In this document: piece by piece, positions 1 to 6,517 of the stretch | Position numbering within the stretch: the first letter of the stretch is position 1 | Layout: each line of letters begins with the position of its first letter | From: Solimonas sp964507195 | Lineage (GTDB): Bacteria; Pseudomonadota; Gammaproteobacteria; Nevskiales; Nevskiaceae | DNA: 14,553 bases | Assembly: GCA_964507195.1 (NCBI GenBank) | Contig: CAZDPA010000102.1 | Span: 1 to 14,553, forward strand | Direction of reading: 5' to 3' | Program-made: the position numbers and the translations under genes | The notes under the pieces: model-generated | Database searches by the model: none | Seen by the model: only the letters and a program-made list of their open reading frames with translations | What the model was told of the DNA's origin: nothing

Positions 1-102
1 ATCGCGCAGGCTGCGCAGGCGCTTGGGATCGCGCAGCGCGATCATGACCAGAGGCAGCAGACTGATGACGAGCGCCAGCAGCGCCCAGGAGTAGGTGCTC
101 AT
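1..102 (-). CDS. Small membrane protein, partial (C-terminus outside window)
   Basis: Only the first 34 codons are visible, starting MSTYSWALLALVIS and continuing to a basic stretch (RDPKRLRSLRD). The N-terminal ~23 residues form one hydrophobic segment followed by positive charge, so an inner-membrane anchor with the tail in the cytoplasm is likely. The ATG at 102 overlaps the TGA of the preceding PepSY gene as ATGA, which fixes the start and implies translational coupling. It is the third gene of the Fur-boxed operon whose promoter lies near 2117-2145. Small membrane proteins often accompany PepSY/siderophore-uptake genes (the DUF3325 and DUF3649 groups), but too little is visible to assign a family. 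Confidence 0.7.
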   Translation of the reverse strand, partial: MSTYSWALLALVISLLPLVMIALRDPKRLRSLRD

Positions 103-1736
103 GCCTGACCTGCGCTCCGCGGAGTGGTGGCGATGATCTCATCGCCATCGTCGCTGTCATCGGGCTCGGCTGAGCCGGCAACCACTGCGGCACGCGCCCG
201 CAGATTGCGCAGGCACAGCACGCCGCCGAGGACGAGGGAAACGTCCGCCGCGATCACCGTATGCAGGCCGTTGGCGTAGGCGTCGTCCCAGCCGATGCCG
301 CCGAACAACAGACGGATCAGCGGCAGCACGATCAGGCCGATGCCGGTGGCGCCAAGCAGGAGCCGCTTGGTGGTGTCGTTGTGTGCAGCGCGCGCGGCCA
401 GGATTGCGGCGAGCAGCGCGGTGACCAGGAAGCCCGTCATCATCACGCCGTTGACGTCTGCGCCGAGCTGGCGCGCCGGGAAGTAGGCGAGCGCGGCAAC
501 GGTCAGGGCCAGCGGCAGGCCATACCCCATCCAATGCGTGGCGCGGGCGAGCTTGGACCAGCCCGGTTGTTCCTGACGGCGCGTGGTCCACAGCAGCAGA
601 CCGGTGAGCGTGACGTAGGCGCCGGCGAAGCCGAGCGCGAACCACACGGCTTTGGACAGCACGCCGGCGAAGTTGCCGAAGTGCAGCGGCGCCATCAGTT
701 CGAACAGCGCGCCGCCGGTCGACGGCTGCAGGCCGAGACCGGGCTTGCTGTACCTGAACTGGCCGCTGGGGCCATCGTAGACATAGTTAGGGCCGAACAG
801 CTCGCCGTCGCGGTAGTTCATGAACATCGTGACGCGCGCATCGGCGCGGCCCCAGTGTTCGATCTGCACGAAGGATAATTCGGCGCCGCCGCCACGCTGG
901 CGCACGTCGGCAATCATCGCGTCGAGATCGGCGATGACCGCCGGTGTTTCGTCGACTGCCGGCGGATTGCCGATGACCGTCTCGATCATCTTGTCCTGAT
1001 CGCCACCGAAGGCGACCATCGCCATCACCGGAATGCCGAAGGCGCTGCCGAAGCTGAAGTAGCTGCCGGTGAACGCGAGGATGAATGCGAAGGGCAGGTT
1101 CCAGGTGCCGGCGATCACATGCGTATCCCGCGCGGTCAGCAGCCTGTCGCCGCGGCGGCGCAGCGTGAACAGCTCGCGGATCAGATGGCGGTGGATGACA
1201 AAGCCGGTCACCGCGGCAACCAGCATTGCCAGGCCGAGCACGCCGGTCAGCAGCAGACCCCACGGATTCGGCAGATGCAGACGCACGTGCAGATCGACCA
1301 TGAAGTGGGCGAGGGCATTGGCTTCGTCGCCTTCCTCGATCTCTTCATCGGTGCCCTCGCGGCGCTCGATGATCTCGCCGCTGCGCGGATCGAACTCGGC
1401 GGCAACGCCACGCTCGCGCGGCTTGCCGTCCTCATCCAGCTCATGCTTGTGGAAGAACGCGTAGAGACGATCGCCGGCGCGCGGGAAGAAGAACACCTCC
1501 TCGTGATACTGCGGATCGACGCTTTCGCCGAGGCCGCGGATCATGCCGTCGATGCCGGGCGGGAACGCGTTCTGCACCTCGCCGGACAGCGGGCTCGACC
1601 AGTCGCCGATTTCTTCCGAGAACACCGACGCGACGCCGGTCAGGATCACGGCGTACAGCAACAGGCCCAGCGAAACGGCCGACCAGCCGTGAATCGCCAG
1701 CAGTGATCTGGTGCGGTCCTGCGAGAACTTGATCAT
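99..1736 (-). CDS. PepSY-associated transmembrane protein (PiuB/FoxB-like candidate ferric reductase)
   Basis: 545 residues. About eight membrane segments are visible, near residues 12-38, 158-182, 207-228, 360-384, 400-420, 426-450, 456-478 and 490-512, with large polar loops at 40-155 and 240-350 in the position of the PepSY-type periplasmic domains. Histidines lie at or near membrane edges (HGW at 16, IHRH at 182-184, DTH at 206, PLHF at 352, THW at 401, LHT at 492); in family members such as FoxB, histidines of this kind ligate heme and the protein reduces ferric siderophores. Reductase function is therefore known for the family and only inferred here. The ATG at 1736 is chosen because it overlaps the upstream gene's TGA as ATGA; the open frame continues 63 codons further but only as a shadow of that gene. 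A 3' ATGA overlap couples it to the next gene. The C-terminus is an acidic tail (DDSDDGDE). Confidence 0.85.
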   Translation of the reverse strand: MIKFSQDRTRSLLAIHGWSAVSLGLLLYAVILTGVASVFSEEIGDWSSPLSGEVQNAFPPGIDGMIRGLGESVDPQYHEEVFFFPRAGDRLYAFFHKHELDEDGKPRERGVAAEFDPRSGEIIERREGTDEEIEEGDEANALAHFMVDLHVRLHLPNPWGLLLTGVLGLAMLVAAVTGFVIHRHLIRELFTLRRRGDRLLTARDTHVIAGTWNLPFAFILAFTGSYFSFGSAFGIPVMAMVAFGGDQDKMIETVIGNPPAVDETPAVIADLDAMIADVRQRGGGAELSFVQIEHWGRADARVTMFMNYRDGELFGPNYVYDGPSGQFRYSKPGLGLQPSTGGALFELMAPLHFGNFAGVLSKAVWFALGFAGAYVTLTGLLLWTTRRQEQPGWSKLARATHWMGYGLPLALTVAALAYFPARQLGADVNGVMMTGFLVTALLAAILAARAAHNDTTKRLLLGATGIGLIVLPLIRLLFGGIGWDDAYANGLHTVIAADVSLVLGGVLCLRNLRARAAVVAGSAEPDDSDDGDEIIATTPRSAGQA

Positions 1737-2020
1737 GCCTGGACGCTCATGACGTGGGTGGCAATCATCCCTGCGTGCAAAACGCTGAGCCCGACCAGAA
1801 TCAGCCAGGCACGACCGATGCGGCGGTCGAGCATGGCGTAGAAGAAAACCCCGGCCCAGATGGCCGGGAACAGGACGATGGGCAGCACGAGATTGTCGAT
1901 CTCGGCCTTGCCCGCCGGCAGCCACAGCGCGCCACCGGCCATCAGCAGGGTGGCGCAGATGAAGGCCATGGGTCCGGCCAGGGCAAAGCGGGACCAGAAA
2001 CGGCGGCGGTCGGTGCTCAT
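1733..2020 (-). CDS. Small three-helix inner-membrane protein, first gene of PepSY operon
   Basis: 95 residues beginning MSTDRRRFWSRF, with a basic N-terminus and three hydrophobic segments (about residues 14-33, 46-64 and 73-92). Small proteins of this size and topology precede PepSY reductase-like genes in many iron-uptake operons (DUF3649 is one such group). I see a resemblance in layout but cannot confirm family membership. The TGA overlaps the ATG of the PepSY gene (ATGA), so the two are probably made together. The start is less certain: the nearest Shine-Dalgarno-like AGGA sits about 12 bases from this ATG, and an in-frame ATG at 2071 would add 17 non-conserved-looking residues. Transcription should begin about 90 bases upstream at the Fur-boxed promoter. 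It may assist assembly or heme loading of the PepSY protein, which is conjecture. Confidence 0.75.
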   Translation of the reverse strand: MSTDRRRFWSRFALAGPMAFICATLLMAGGALWLPAGKAEIDNLVLPIVLFPAIWAGVFFYAMLDRRIGRAWLILVGLSVLHAGMIATHVMSVQA

Positions 2021-2116
2021 CTGGGTGAAGATTCCTGGGGCGAGAGGGGGCAGGTGCCTGCTCAAGACCATCCGGAAGGCAGGCCGGCTATGTCCCAAAG
2101 TTGTCTTGAGGTGCAG

Positions 2117-2145
2117 ATGATAATTATTCGTAACACCGATGGCAA
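2117..2145 (-). promoter_or_regulatory. Sigma70-like promoter of PepSY operon
   Basis: Read on the minus strand: -35 TTGCCA (2140-2145, 5/6 to TTGACA), a 17-base spacer, and -10 TATCAT (2117-2122, 5/6 to TATAAT). The predicted start of transcription is near 2110, giving a leader of about 90 bases. The layout, including the identical -10, matches the promoter of the heme operon at 12404-12432. Confidence 0.65.
2118..2132 (-). promoter_or_regulatory. Fur box upstream of PepSY operon
   Basis: TGATAAT-T-ATTCGTA matches 11 of 14 positions of the 7-1-7 Fur box TGATAAT-N-ATTATCA. It covers the -10 hexamer and adjoining spacer of the minus-strand promoter, the position expected for Fur-Fe(II) repression. 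The left half-site is perfect and the right half is degenerate. Confidence 0.7.
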
Positions 2146-2212
2146 TGCAACTCAGCCGTTTGGAGGGTGTCGGAGGGCTTGCCAGAGGGTAATTTAAGAA
2201 GCCTGTTCACAA

Positions 2213-2233
2213 ATGCTAAACAGATATAAGCAT
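2213..2233 (+). promoter_or_regulatory. LysR-type operator-like dyad upstream of fpr
   Basis: ATGCT (2213-2217), 11 bases, then AGCAT (2229-2233) form an interrupted inverted repeat with the T-N11-A geometry of LysR-type regulator sites. In Pseudomonas, fpr is activated by the LysR-type regulator FinR; whether a FinR homologue exists here is unknown. A TATAAG -10-like hexamer (2225-2230) lies inside the dyad, so it could instead mark the fpr promoter itself. No good -35 is visible for it. Confidence 0.35.
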
Positions 2234-2282
2234 ATGGAATAGGAATGGTTCTCAGCGGGTGCTAGAGTGCGCGCCGCACGGT

Positions 2283-2341
2283 CGGACTGAAAGGCATTGA
2301 GGCAGGCGGGAACCTGCCGGAAGCTGCCCAGAACCAGTCCG
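2283..2341 (+). other. Potential structured leader of fpr mRNA
   Basis: CGGACTG (2283-2289) can pair with CAGTCCG (2335-2341), enclosing a GGCAGG/CCTGCC hairpin (2301-2306 with 2313-2318). A second CTGCC at 2324-2328 could compete for the same GGCAGG. It ends ~25 bases before the fpr ribosome site. No known riboswitch class is recognised. Confidence 0.3.
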
Positions 2342-2373
2342 GTGAGCTTTGATTCAACCAGGGATGAAGAGAG

Positions 2374-3150
2374 ATGGCCGCGATCGGCACCGAGCAGATT
2401 CTGAGCGTCAAGCACTGGAACGACACTCTGTTCAGCTTCCGCACTACGCGTGATCCTGCGCTGCGTTTCCGCAATGGCCAGTTCGTCATGATCGGCCTCA
2501 AGGTCAACGACAAGCCGCTGATGCGCGCTTACAGCATCGCCAGCGCCAATCACGAAGAACACATGGAGTTCTTCAGCATCAAGGTGCAGAACGGTCCGCT
2601 GACTTCGCTGCTGCAGAACGTCCAGCCGGGCCAGGAAATCCTCGTCAGCCGCAAGCCGACCGGTTCGCTGTTGCTCGACGATCTCAAGCCGGGCAAGCAC
2701 CTGTACATGTTCAGCACCGGCACCGGCCTCGCGCCGTTCATGAGCCTGGTCAAGGACCCGGACATGTACGAGCGCTTCGAGAAAATCATCCTTGTTCACG
2801 GCGTGCGCATGACCAGCGAGCTGGCCTATGAGCAGTACCTGACCGAAGAGCTGCCGAACGATGAACTGTTCGGCGAGCTGCTGCGCGACAAGCTGATCTA
2901 CTACCCGACCGTGACGCGCGAGCCGTACCGCAATCGTGGCCGCCTGACCGACCTGATCGAGTCCGGCAAGCTGTTCAGCGACATCGGCCTGCCGCCGCTC
3001 GATCCGAAGGTCGACCGCGCAATGATCTGCGGCAGCCCGACGATGCTTGCCGATACCTCGCGCATCCTCAACGAGCGCGGCTTCGAAATCTCGCCGCACA
3101 TCGGTGTGCCGGGCGACTATGTGATCGAGCGTGCGTTCGTCGAGAAGTAA
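2374..3150 (+). CDS. fpr: Ferredoxin/flavodoxin-NADP(+) reductase
   Basis: 258 residues, the usual length for the bacterial FAD-containing ferredoxin-NADP reductases. It transfers electrons between NADPH and ferredoxin or flavodoxin in the cytoplasm, supporting oxidative-stress defence and iron release. The FAD-binding motif RAYSIAS (about 49-55) and the NADP-domain GTGTGLAPF-type loop (STGTGLAPF) are present, followed by CGSPTML and a C-terminal AFVEK. The overall sequence, including HWNDTLFSF, FFSIKVQNGPLTS and IERAFVEK, closely follows the Azotobacter vinelandii/Pseudomonas FprA type (subclass I) rather than the E. coli type. The ATG at 2374 has an AAGAGAG purine tract just ahead. It is monocistronic: its own leader, divergent neighbour, and a terminator 20 bases after the stop. 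Its position next to two Fur-boxed operons fits a role supplying reductant to iron/heme processing, such as HugZ, but that link is inferred. Confidence 0.95.
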   Translation: MAAIGTEQILSVKHWNDTLFSFRTTRDPALRFRNGQFVMIGLKVNDKPLMRAYSIASANHEEHMEFFSIKVQNGPLTSLLQNVQPGQEILVSRKPTGSLLLDDLKPGKHLYMFSTGTGLAPFMSLVKDPDMYERFEKIILVHGVRMTSELAYEQYLTEELPNDELFGELLRDKLIYYPTVTREPYRNRGRLTDLIESGKLFSDIGLPPLDPKVDRAMICGSPTMLADTSRILNERGFEISPHIGVPGDYVIERAFVEK

Positions 3151-3156
3151 GCGGTT

Positions 3157-3171
3157 TTCCTGATTCAGGAA
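3157..3171. other. Perfect 15-base palindrome after fpr
   Basis: TTCCTGA-T-TCAGGAA is a perfect 7+1+7 dyad immediately after the fpr stop and directly abutting the terminator stem, sharing its last base. It could be a second hairpin of the 3' end or a protein-binding site. Confidence 0.4.
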
Positions 3172-3198
3172 GCCTCGCCATTGGCGGGGCTTTTTTTT
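3171..3198 (+). terminator. Rho-independent terminator of fpr
   Basis: Stem AGCCTCGCC (3171-3179) pairs with GGCGGGGCT (3183-3191) with one G-U wobble and a three-base loop; it is followed by a run of eight T (3191-3198). The stem is GC-rich and lies 20 bases after the fpr stop codon. Confidence 0.9.
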
Positions 3199-3220
3199 GG
3201 TGCGGGTTGTAGCGCTGGTC

Positions 3221-3329
3221 TCTCGATACACCGCGCTGGCGCGCAGCACTCGAGACGAACGGGGTTCGTTTGTGATGGCCCCACGAAACTCCGTTCGCAT
3301 CGAGTGCCTGCGAAGCAGGTGTATCGAGA
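3221..3329. repeat. REP-like element: two ~47-base units in inverted orientation
   Basis: Outer arms TCTCGATACACC (3221-3232) and its exact complement (3318-3329) are followed inward by matching GCACTCGA (3246-3253 with 3300-3307), CGAACGG (3256-3262 with 3291-3297) and TTCGT (3265-3269 with 3283-3287). Between the first two conserved blocks each unit carries its own mini-hairpin with different sequence: GCGC-TGGC-GCGC on the left and CCTGC-GAA-GCAGG on the right. That is the pattern of repetitive extragenic palindromes arranged head to head. It sits between the convergent 3' ends of fpr and the heme operon, with no transposase or target duplication seen. Confidence 0.7.
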
Positions 3330-3344
3330 TGCCGCAACAGCACC

Positions 3345-5549
3345 CTAAAAACGAAATGTCGCACTTCCGACCACATTCCGGCGCGGCCCGTAGAAGCAAT
3401 CTCCGCGTGCCAGACAGACCGCGAGCACGGTTTCGTCTTCGAGATTGCTGCCGCTGATCGCGAGGCGCCAATGCGTGGATTCCCACGCCGCCGCAGCGTC
3501 ATACAGTGTCACCGCAGGAACCTTGACGGTGTCACTCTCGTCTGGAATCGCCGCGGTATAGCGCACGCCGGCACCCAGCGAGAAGCCGGCTGCACCAAAC
3601 ACCGTGAAACGCCAGCGCGCCCACGCCGAAGCGGAGTGATCGGCAATCGCCGGCAGCTTCTTGTAGCGCTGGCCGGCAGTCTGTGCGCCGTCGTCGCTGT
3701 AGGCGTCGAGATAGGTGTAGCTGGCGATCAGATCGAGCGCGCTGAACAGCGTTGTCGTTGCTTCCAGTTCGAAGCCGCGGATGCGAGCGAGGCCGAGCTG
3801 CACCTGCACGGTCGGGTCCGCGCCCGGTGCGAGGCGATTGCTCTCTTCGATGTCGAAGATCGCTGCGGTCAGCAGCGTCGGCGATTCCGGAGACTGGTAC
3901 TTGATGCCGCCTTCGTACTGGCGCCCGCGCACCGGATGGAATGGCAGGCCATCGGCATCGCGCTGTGCGACAGGCTCGAACGATTCGGAGTAGCTCAGGT
4001 AGGGTGCGAGGCCGTCGTCGGTCTTGTACAGAACGCCAGCGCGCAAGGAGGTTTCGTCATTGCTGATCGCAGTCTCGCCGGCGTTCTGCGATTCGGCGTG
4101 GTCGTAGCGCGCACCGAGCACGAAGAACCAGCGGTCCTGGATCGCGATCTGATCCTGCAGGTAGTAGCCGGTCTGGCGATTCGTGAGTTCCGGCAATGCG
4201 GCGGGCTGCCCGGCAGCGCGTGGAATCAGTGTGTAGTTGCCGTACTGCGGGTCGTAGAGATCGAAGCCGACGAGATCCTGCAGCGAGAGATCGAGTGCCA
4301 GATAGTTGCCTTGTGTGTCATTCGTACGAACATGAGTAGCGTCGATGCCAAACAGCAGCACATGTTCGACGTTACCCCACTGCAGGTGGCCGGACAGTCG
4401 ATGGTCGGCGGTGAGCGCATCGACACGGGCATCGCTGGTGTAGGCCACGCGCAAGACCTTGCGGCGTTGCAGCGGATCGATCAGGTAGGGATCGCCTGTG
4501 TAGATGTTGGGGAACATCGAGTGATACACCGCGCCGCTATCGACATAACGCAGGGTCTGATACAGCGCCCAGTCGGCACCGAGGTCGGCGCGCAGCAGCG
4601 ACGTGACCGAAGCGTGTTCGGTGTCGTAGCGATCAAAGCCGGGTTCGCTGACGAAGCGGCTGGTCGGAATTCTGCCGTTCGGATTCGCGATCAGCGTGCC
4701 TTCCCAGGGCAGGAAAGCGGTCGACGATCCGCTCTCGTCGTTCTGGAAGCGCCCGAGTACGGTCCATTGCAGCCAGTCGGTCGGCGCCCAGCTCAAGGAC
4801 GGCGCGACATACCAGCGATCGTCATCGACGTAATCGACCTGTGTTGCTGCATTACGCTGCATCGCAACCAGTCGATACAAAACGTGCTCGCTGCCGAGTG
4901 GACCCGTACTGTCGAGCGCGATCTGCTGTCGATCATACTCACCGAATTCGGCGTACAACTCATGCGCAGCGGTGGCCTGTGGACGCTTGGTCGTCAGATT
5001 CACCATGCCGCCGCTGGTGCCCTGACCGTAGAGCACCGACGACGGCCCGCGCAGGATCTCGACGCTCTGGATGCCGTACACCTCTGGGCGAACATTGTTG
5101 TAGAAGCCGAACAGGCTGCGCAGACCGTCCTGATACGGTACGTACTCGGTGCCGCGCACGATCGCGAAATCACCGCGCGAGTCGAGACCATAAGCATCGG
5201 AGCGAACGCCAGCCGAATAGCGCAAGGCGTCCTGGATTGTCAGCGCGCCGAGATCAAGCAAGCGCTCGCGCGTCAGCACCGAGATCGATTGCGGTGTTTC
5301 AATCAGCGGCGTATCGGTTTTGGTTGCGCTGCTGCCGGCATCGGCACTGTAGCGGGGCGCGCTGAGTGCGGTGCCGGTGACCACGATGGTTTCAAGCTGT
5401 GCCGCGACAGCTTCAGAGGGTGGATTCTCTCTATGGACCTCAATGATGGGCAAAGGCTCGAAAGCGCCTTCGTCATCCACCGATTCCTGCGCGCCGATAT
5501 CCGTCGCTGCCAGTGCAAGCACGGTTCCAAAAACACCCAGAAACTTCAT
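3345..5549 (-). CDS. TonB-dependent siderophore receptor
   Basis: 734 residues, outer membrane. A signal peptide (residues 1-20, cleavage near IGA|Q) is followed by a TonB-box region (ETIVVTG, about 53-59), a plug with TPQSISVLTRERL (about 85-96) and VEILRGPSSVLYGQGTSGG (about 163-181), then a 22-strand-type barrel ending in aromatic TFRF. The penultimate segment has a paired-cysteine signature (CLARGDCFYGPRR) typical of ferric-siderophore receptors of the FhuA/FpvA class. No N-terminal STN signalling domain is present, so it should not act through a FecIR-like sigma pathway. The ATG at 5549 is preferred over an upstream in-frame TTG because it begins a proper signal peptide and has a G-rich tract eight bases upstream. 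It lies 110 bases after the 45-residue gene with no clear promoter of its own, so it is probably the last gene of the heme operon. The siderophore is unknown; hydroxamates are common for this class. Confidence 0.9.
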   Translation of the reverse strand: MKFLGVFGTVLALAATDIGAQESVDDEGAFEPLPIIEVHRENPPSEAVAAQLETIVVTGTALSAPRYSADAGSSATKTDTPLIETPQSISVLTRERLLDLGALTIQDALRYSAGVRSDAYGLDSRGDFAIVRGTEYVPYQDGLRSLFGFYNNVRPEVYGIQSVEILRGPSSVLYGQGTSGGMVNLTTKRPQATAAHELYAEFGEYDRQQIALDSTGPLGSEHVLYRLVAMQRNAATQVDYVDDDRWYVAPSLSWAPTDWLQWTVLGRFQNDESGSSTAFLPWEGTLIANPNGRIPTSRFVSEPGFDRYDTEHASVTSLLRADLGADWALYQTLRYVDSGAVYHSMFPNIYTGDPYLIDPLQRRKVLRVAYTSDARVDALTADHRLSGHLQWGNVEHVLLFGIDATHVRTNDTQGNYLALDLSLQDLVGFDLYDPQYGNYTLIPRAAGQPAALPELTNRQTGYYLQDQIAIQDRWFFVLGARYDHAESQNAGETAISNDETSLRAGVLYKTDDGLAPYLSYSESFEPVAQRDADGLPFHPVRGRQYEGGIKYQSPESPTLLTAAIFDIEESNRLAPGADPTVQVQLGLARIRGFELEATTTLFSALDLIASYTYLDAYSDDGAQTAGQRYKKLPAIADHSASAWARWRFTVFGAAGFSLGAGVRYTAAIPDESDTVKVPAVTLYDAAAAWESTHWRLAISGSNLEDETVLAVCLARGDCFYGPRRNVVGSATFRF

Positions 5550-5659
5550 CAACTCAGCCCCACACACTGAATCAACGCGGCTGGCTGTTGGCTTGCTGCG
5601 CAAAGGAACACGGGATTGTTACGCGCCGCAGAGAGCGCGCACGGAATTGCAGGTTCAGA

Positions 5660-5797
5660 TCACTCGAATGTCCAGCCGAAATACACCGCGGCCAGTGGGA
5701 CACACAGCCACAGCAGCCCTTTGACAAGGAAGAACCAGAAACCGACCTGCATCAGCTTCGACAGCCGCTGACGCAAATCGTCAGAGCGCAGTCTCAT
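5660..5797 (-). CDS. 45-residue single-pass membrane protein coupled to HugZ
   Basis: Not a standard-length gene, but strongly supported by position. It starts MRLRSDDLRQRLSKLM, then has one hydrophobic segment (about residues 18-42, GFWFFLVKGLLWLCVPLAA) and ends YFGWTFE. The ATG at 5797 overlaps the TGA of the HugZ gene as ATGA, the same coupling used at four other junctions in this window. The charged N-terminus (R, R, R, K against D, D) followed by one helix suggests an inner-membrane anchor with a cytoplasmic N-terminus. I do not recognise a named family, although short proteins with an FFLxKGLLWL-like helix look familiar from proteobacterial genomes. It may tether or regulate HugZ or help the downstream receptor operon; this is conjecture. 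Confidence 0.7.
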   Translation of the reverse strand: MRLRSDDLRQRLSKLMQVGFWFFLVKGLLWLCVPLAAVYFGWTFE

Positions 5798-6507
5798 GCG
5801 GTCGTGGCCGCGCGCGCCTGGCGCAGCATCGCAACCATGGCTTTGCGCACTTCATCCGGAGTGCTGACTGCCGATGCAAATGCAATGCGCAGCAGCGATT
5901 GGCCGAGTATCAGATCGAAGCCGTCGGCATCGATCGCACTCATGCGTGGCTGCGTGTTGCCGATTTCGACACCGGCCATGCGGCAGTAGTCTTGCATCGC
6001 ATCGGCGTGGTCGGCATTCATGTGCGCAACCATGCGCTGCTCGTCAGCGGCACTGAACGGATTGCGCCGGCACACCGCCTCCGGTTCCAGCCAGTGGATG
6101 CGGCCGAAGCCGCCGATGTAGCGCACCCGCGAGACCTCGATGCGATAGAACGAGAAGTCGTGGGCCTGGTGGTAGCTGACCGACTGCGGAAAGCGCGCGT
6201 AGTAGCGGCTGGTGATCTCGTCATCCGCGACGGCCGGCAGCGCGCGGCCGATCAGCGTGACGCGACCCAGCGCCTGACCATCCGCGCCGGGTTCGGTCAG
6301 TGTCAGCGAAACGCGCGGATCGGCCTTGATGTTGCGCGTGTGCTCGGCAATCGAGCTGATCAGGATCGTCGGCATGCCGCGCTCGTCGTGCGCGAATGCG
6401 ACGACTGAGCCGAAAGGATGACCATCCATCTCTTCAGACAGGGTCGACAGGATGCCCTGGTGATTGCTGGCGACCAGCATACGGGCGGCGTCTACGGTTC
6501 GTTTCAT
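5794..6507 (-). CDS. hugZ: HugZ/HutZ-family heme utilisation protein (PNPOx-like fold plus DUF2470-type C-terminus)
   Basis: 237 residues, cytoplasmic. The N-terminal split-barrel resembles pyridoxamine-phosphate oxidases (ARMLVASNHQGILSTLS at 8-24; SSIAEHTRNIKADPRVSL at 51-68), and the middle carries GGFGRIHWL (132-140), a HugZ/HutZ hallmark. The C-terminal domain from about 155 has HMNADHADAMQDYC (162-175), typical of the DUF2470-type segment. Family members (Helicobacter HugZ, Vibrio HutZ) bind heme and are reported to degrade it to release iron. Family assignment is firm; enzymatic activity is inferred. The ATG at 6507 is 10 bases after the lipoprotein stop. An in-frame ATG at 6537 would overlap that gene by 20 bases, and neither has a strong ribosome site, so expression may depend on translation of the lipoprotein. 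It is followed by an ATGA-coupled 45-residue gene. Confidence 0.88.
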   Translation of the reverse strand: MKRTVDAARMLVASNHQGILSTLSEEMDGHPFGSVVAFAHDERGMPTILISSIAEHTRNIKADPRVSLTLTEPGADGQALGRVTLIGRALPAVADDEITSRYYARFPQSVSYHQAHDFSFYRIEVSRVRYIGGFGRIHWLEPEAVCRRNPFSAADEQRMVAHMNADHADAMQDYCRMAGVEIGNTQPRMSAIDADGFDLILGQSLLRIAFASAVSTPDEVRKAMVAMLRQARAATTA

Positions 6508-6517
6508 GGCAGCAGTT

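Larger units (their letters stand above)
2021..2373. other. 353-base divergent regulatory region between PepSY operon and fpr
   Basis: There is no credible gene in this stretch. From left to right it holds the PepSY-operon leader (2021-2110), the Fur-boxed minus-strand promoter (2117-2145), an AT-rich patch with a dyad and a TATAAG candidate -10 (2205-2254), and a GC-rich segment with several short hairpins ahead of fpr (2267-2341). The fpr ribosome site AAGAGAG lies just before its ATG. Confidence 0.6.

Noticed and set aside
2240..2254. Second Fur box upstream of fpr
   Set aside because: Only 9 of 14 positions match and one half-site is poor; better explained as part of the block shared with the heme promoter.
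3221..3329. Insertion sequence or CRISPR repeat
   Set aside because: Too short, no transposase, no target duplication and no regularly spaced direct repeats; the inverted two-unit layout fits a REP-like element.
2194..3486. 430-codon open frame on the minus strand
   Set aside because: Antisense to fpr and crossing its terminator and the REP-like repeat; fpr is unambiguous on the plus strand.
3471..5570. 699-codon open frame on the plus strand
   Set aside because: Exactly antisense to the siderophore receptor, which has signal peptide, plug and barrel motifs; the plus-strand product shows no recognisable domain and is a GC-rich codon shadow.
5550..5659. Separate Fur-boxed promoter for the last siderophore receptor
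   Set aside because: No Fur-like site or paired -35/-10 found in the 110 bases on the minus strand; operon read-through is the simpler explanation.
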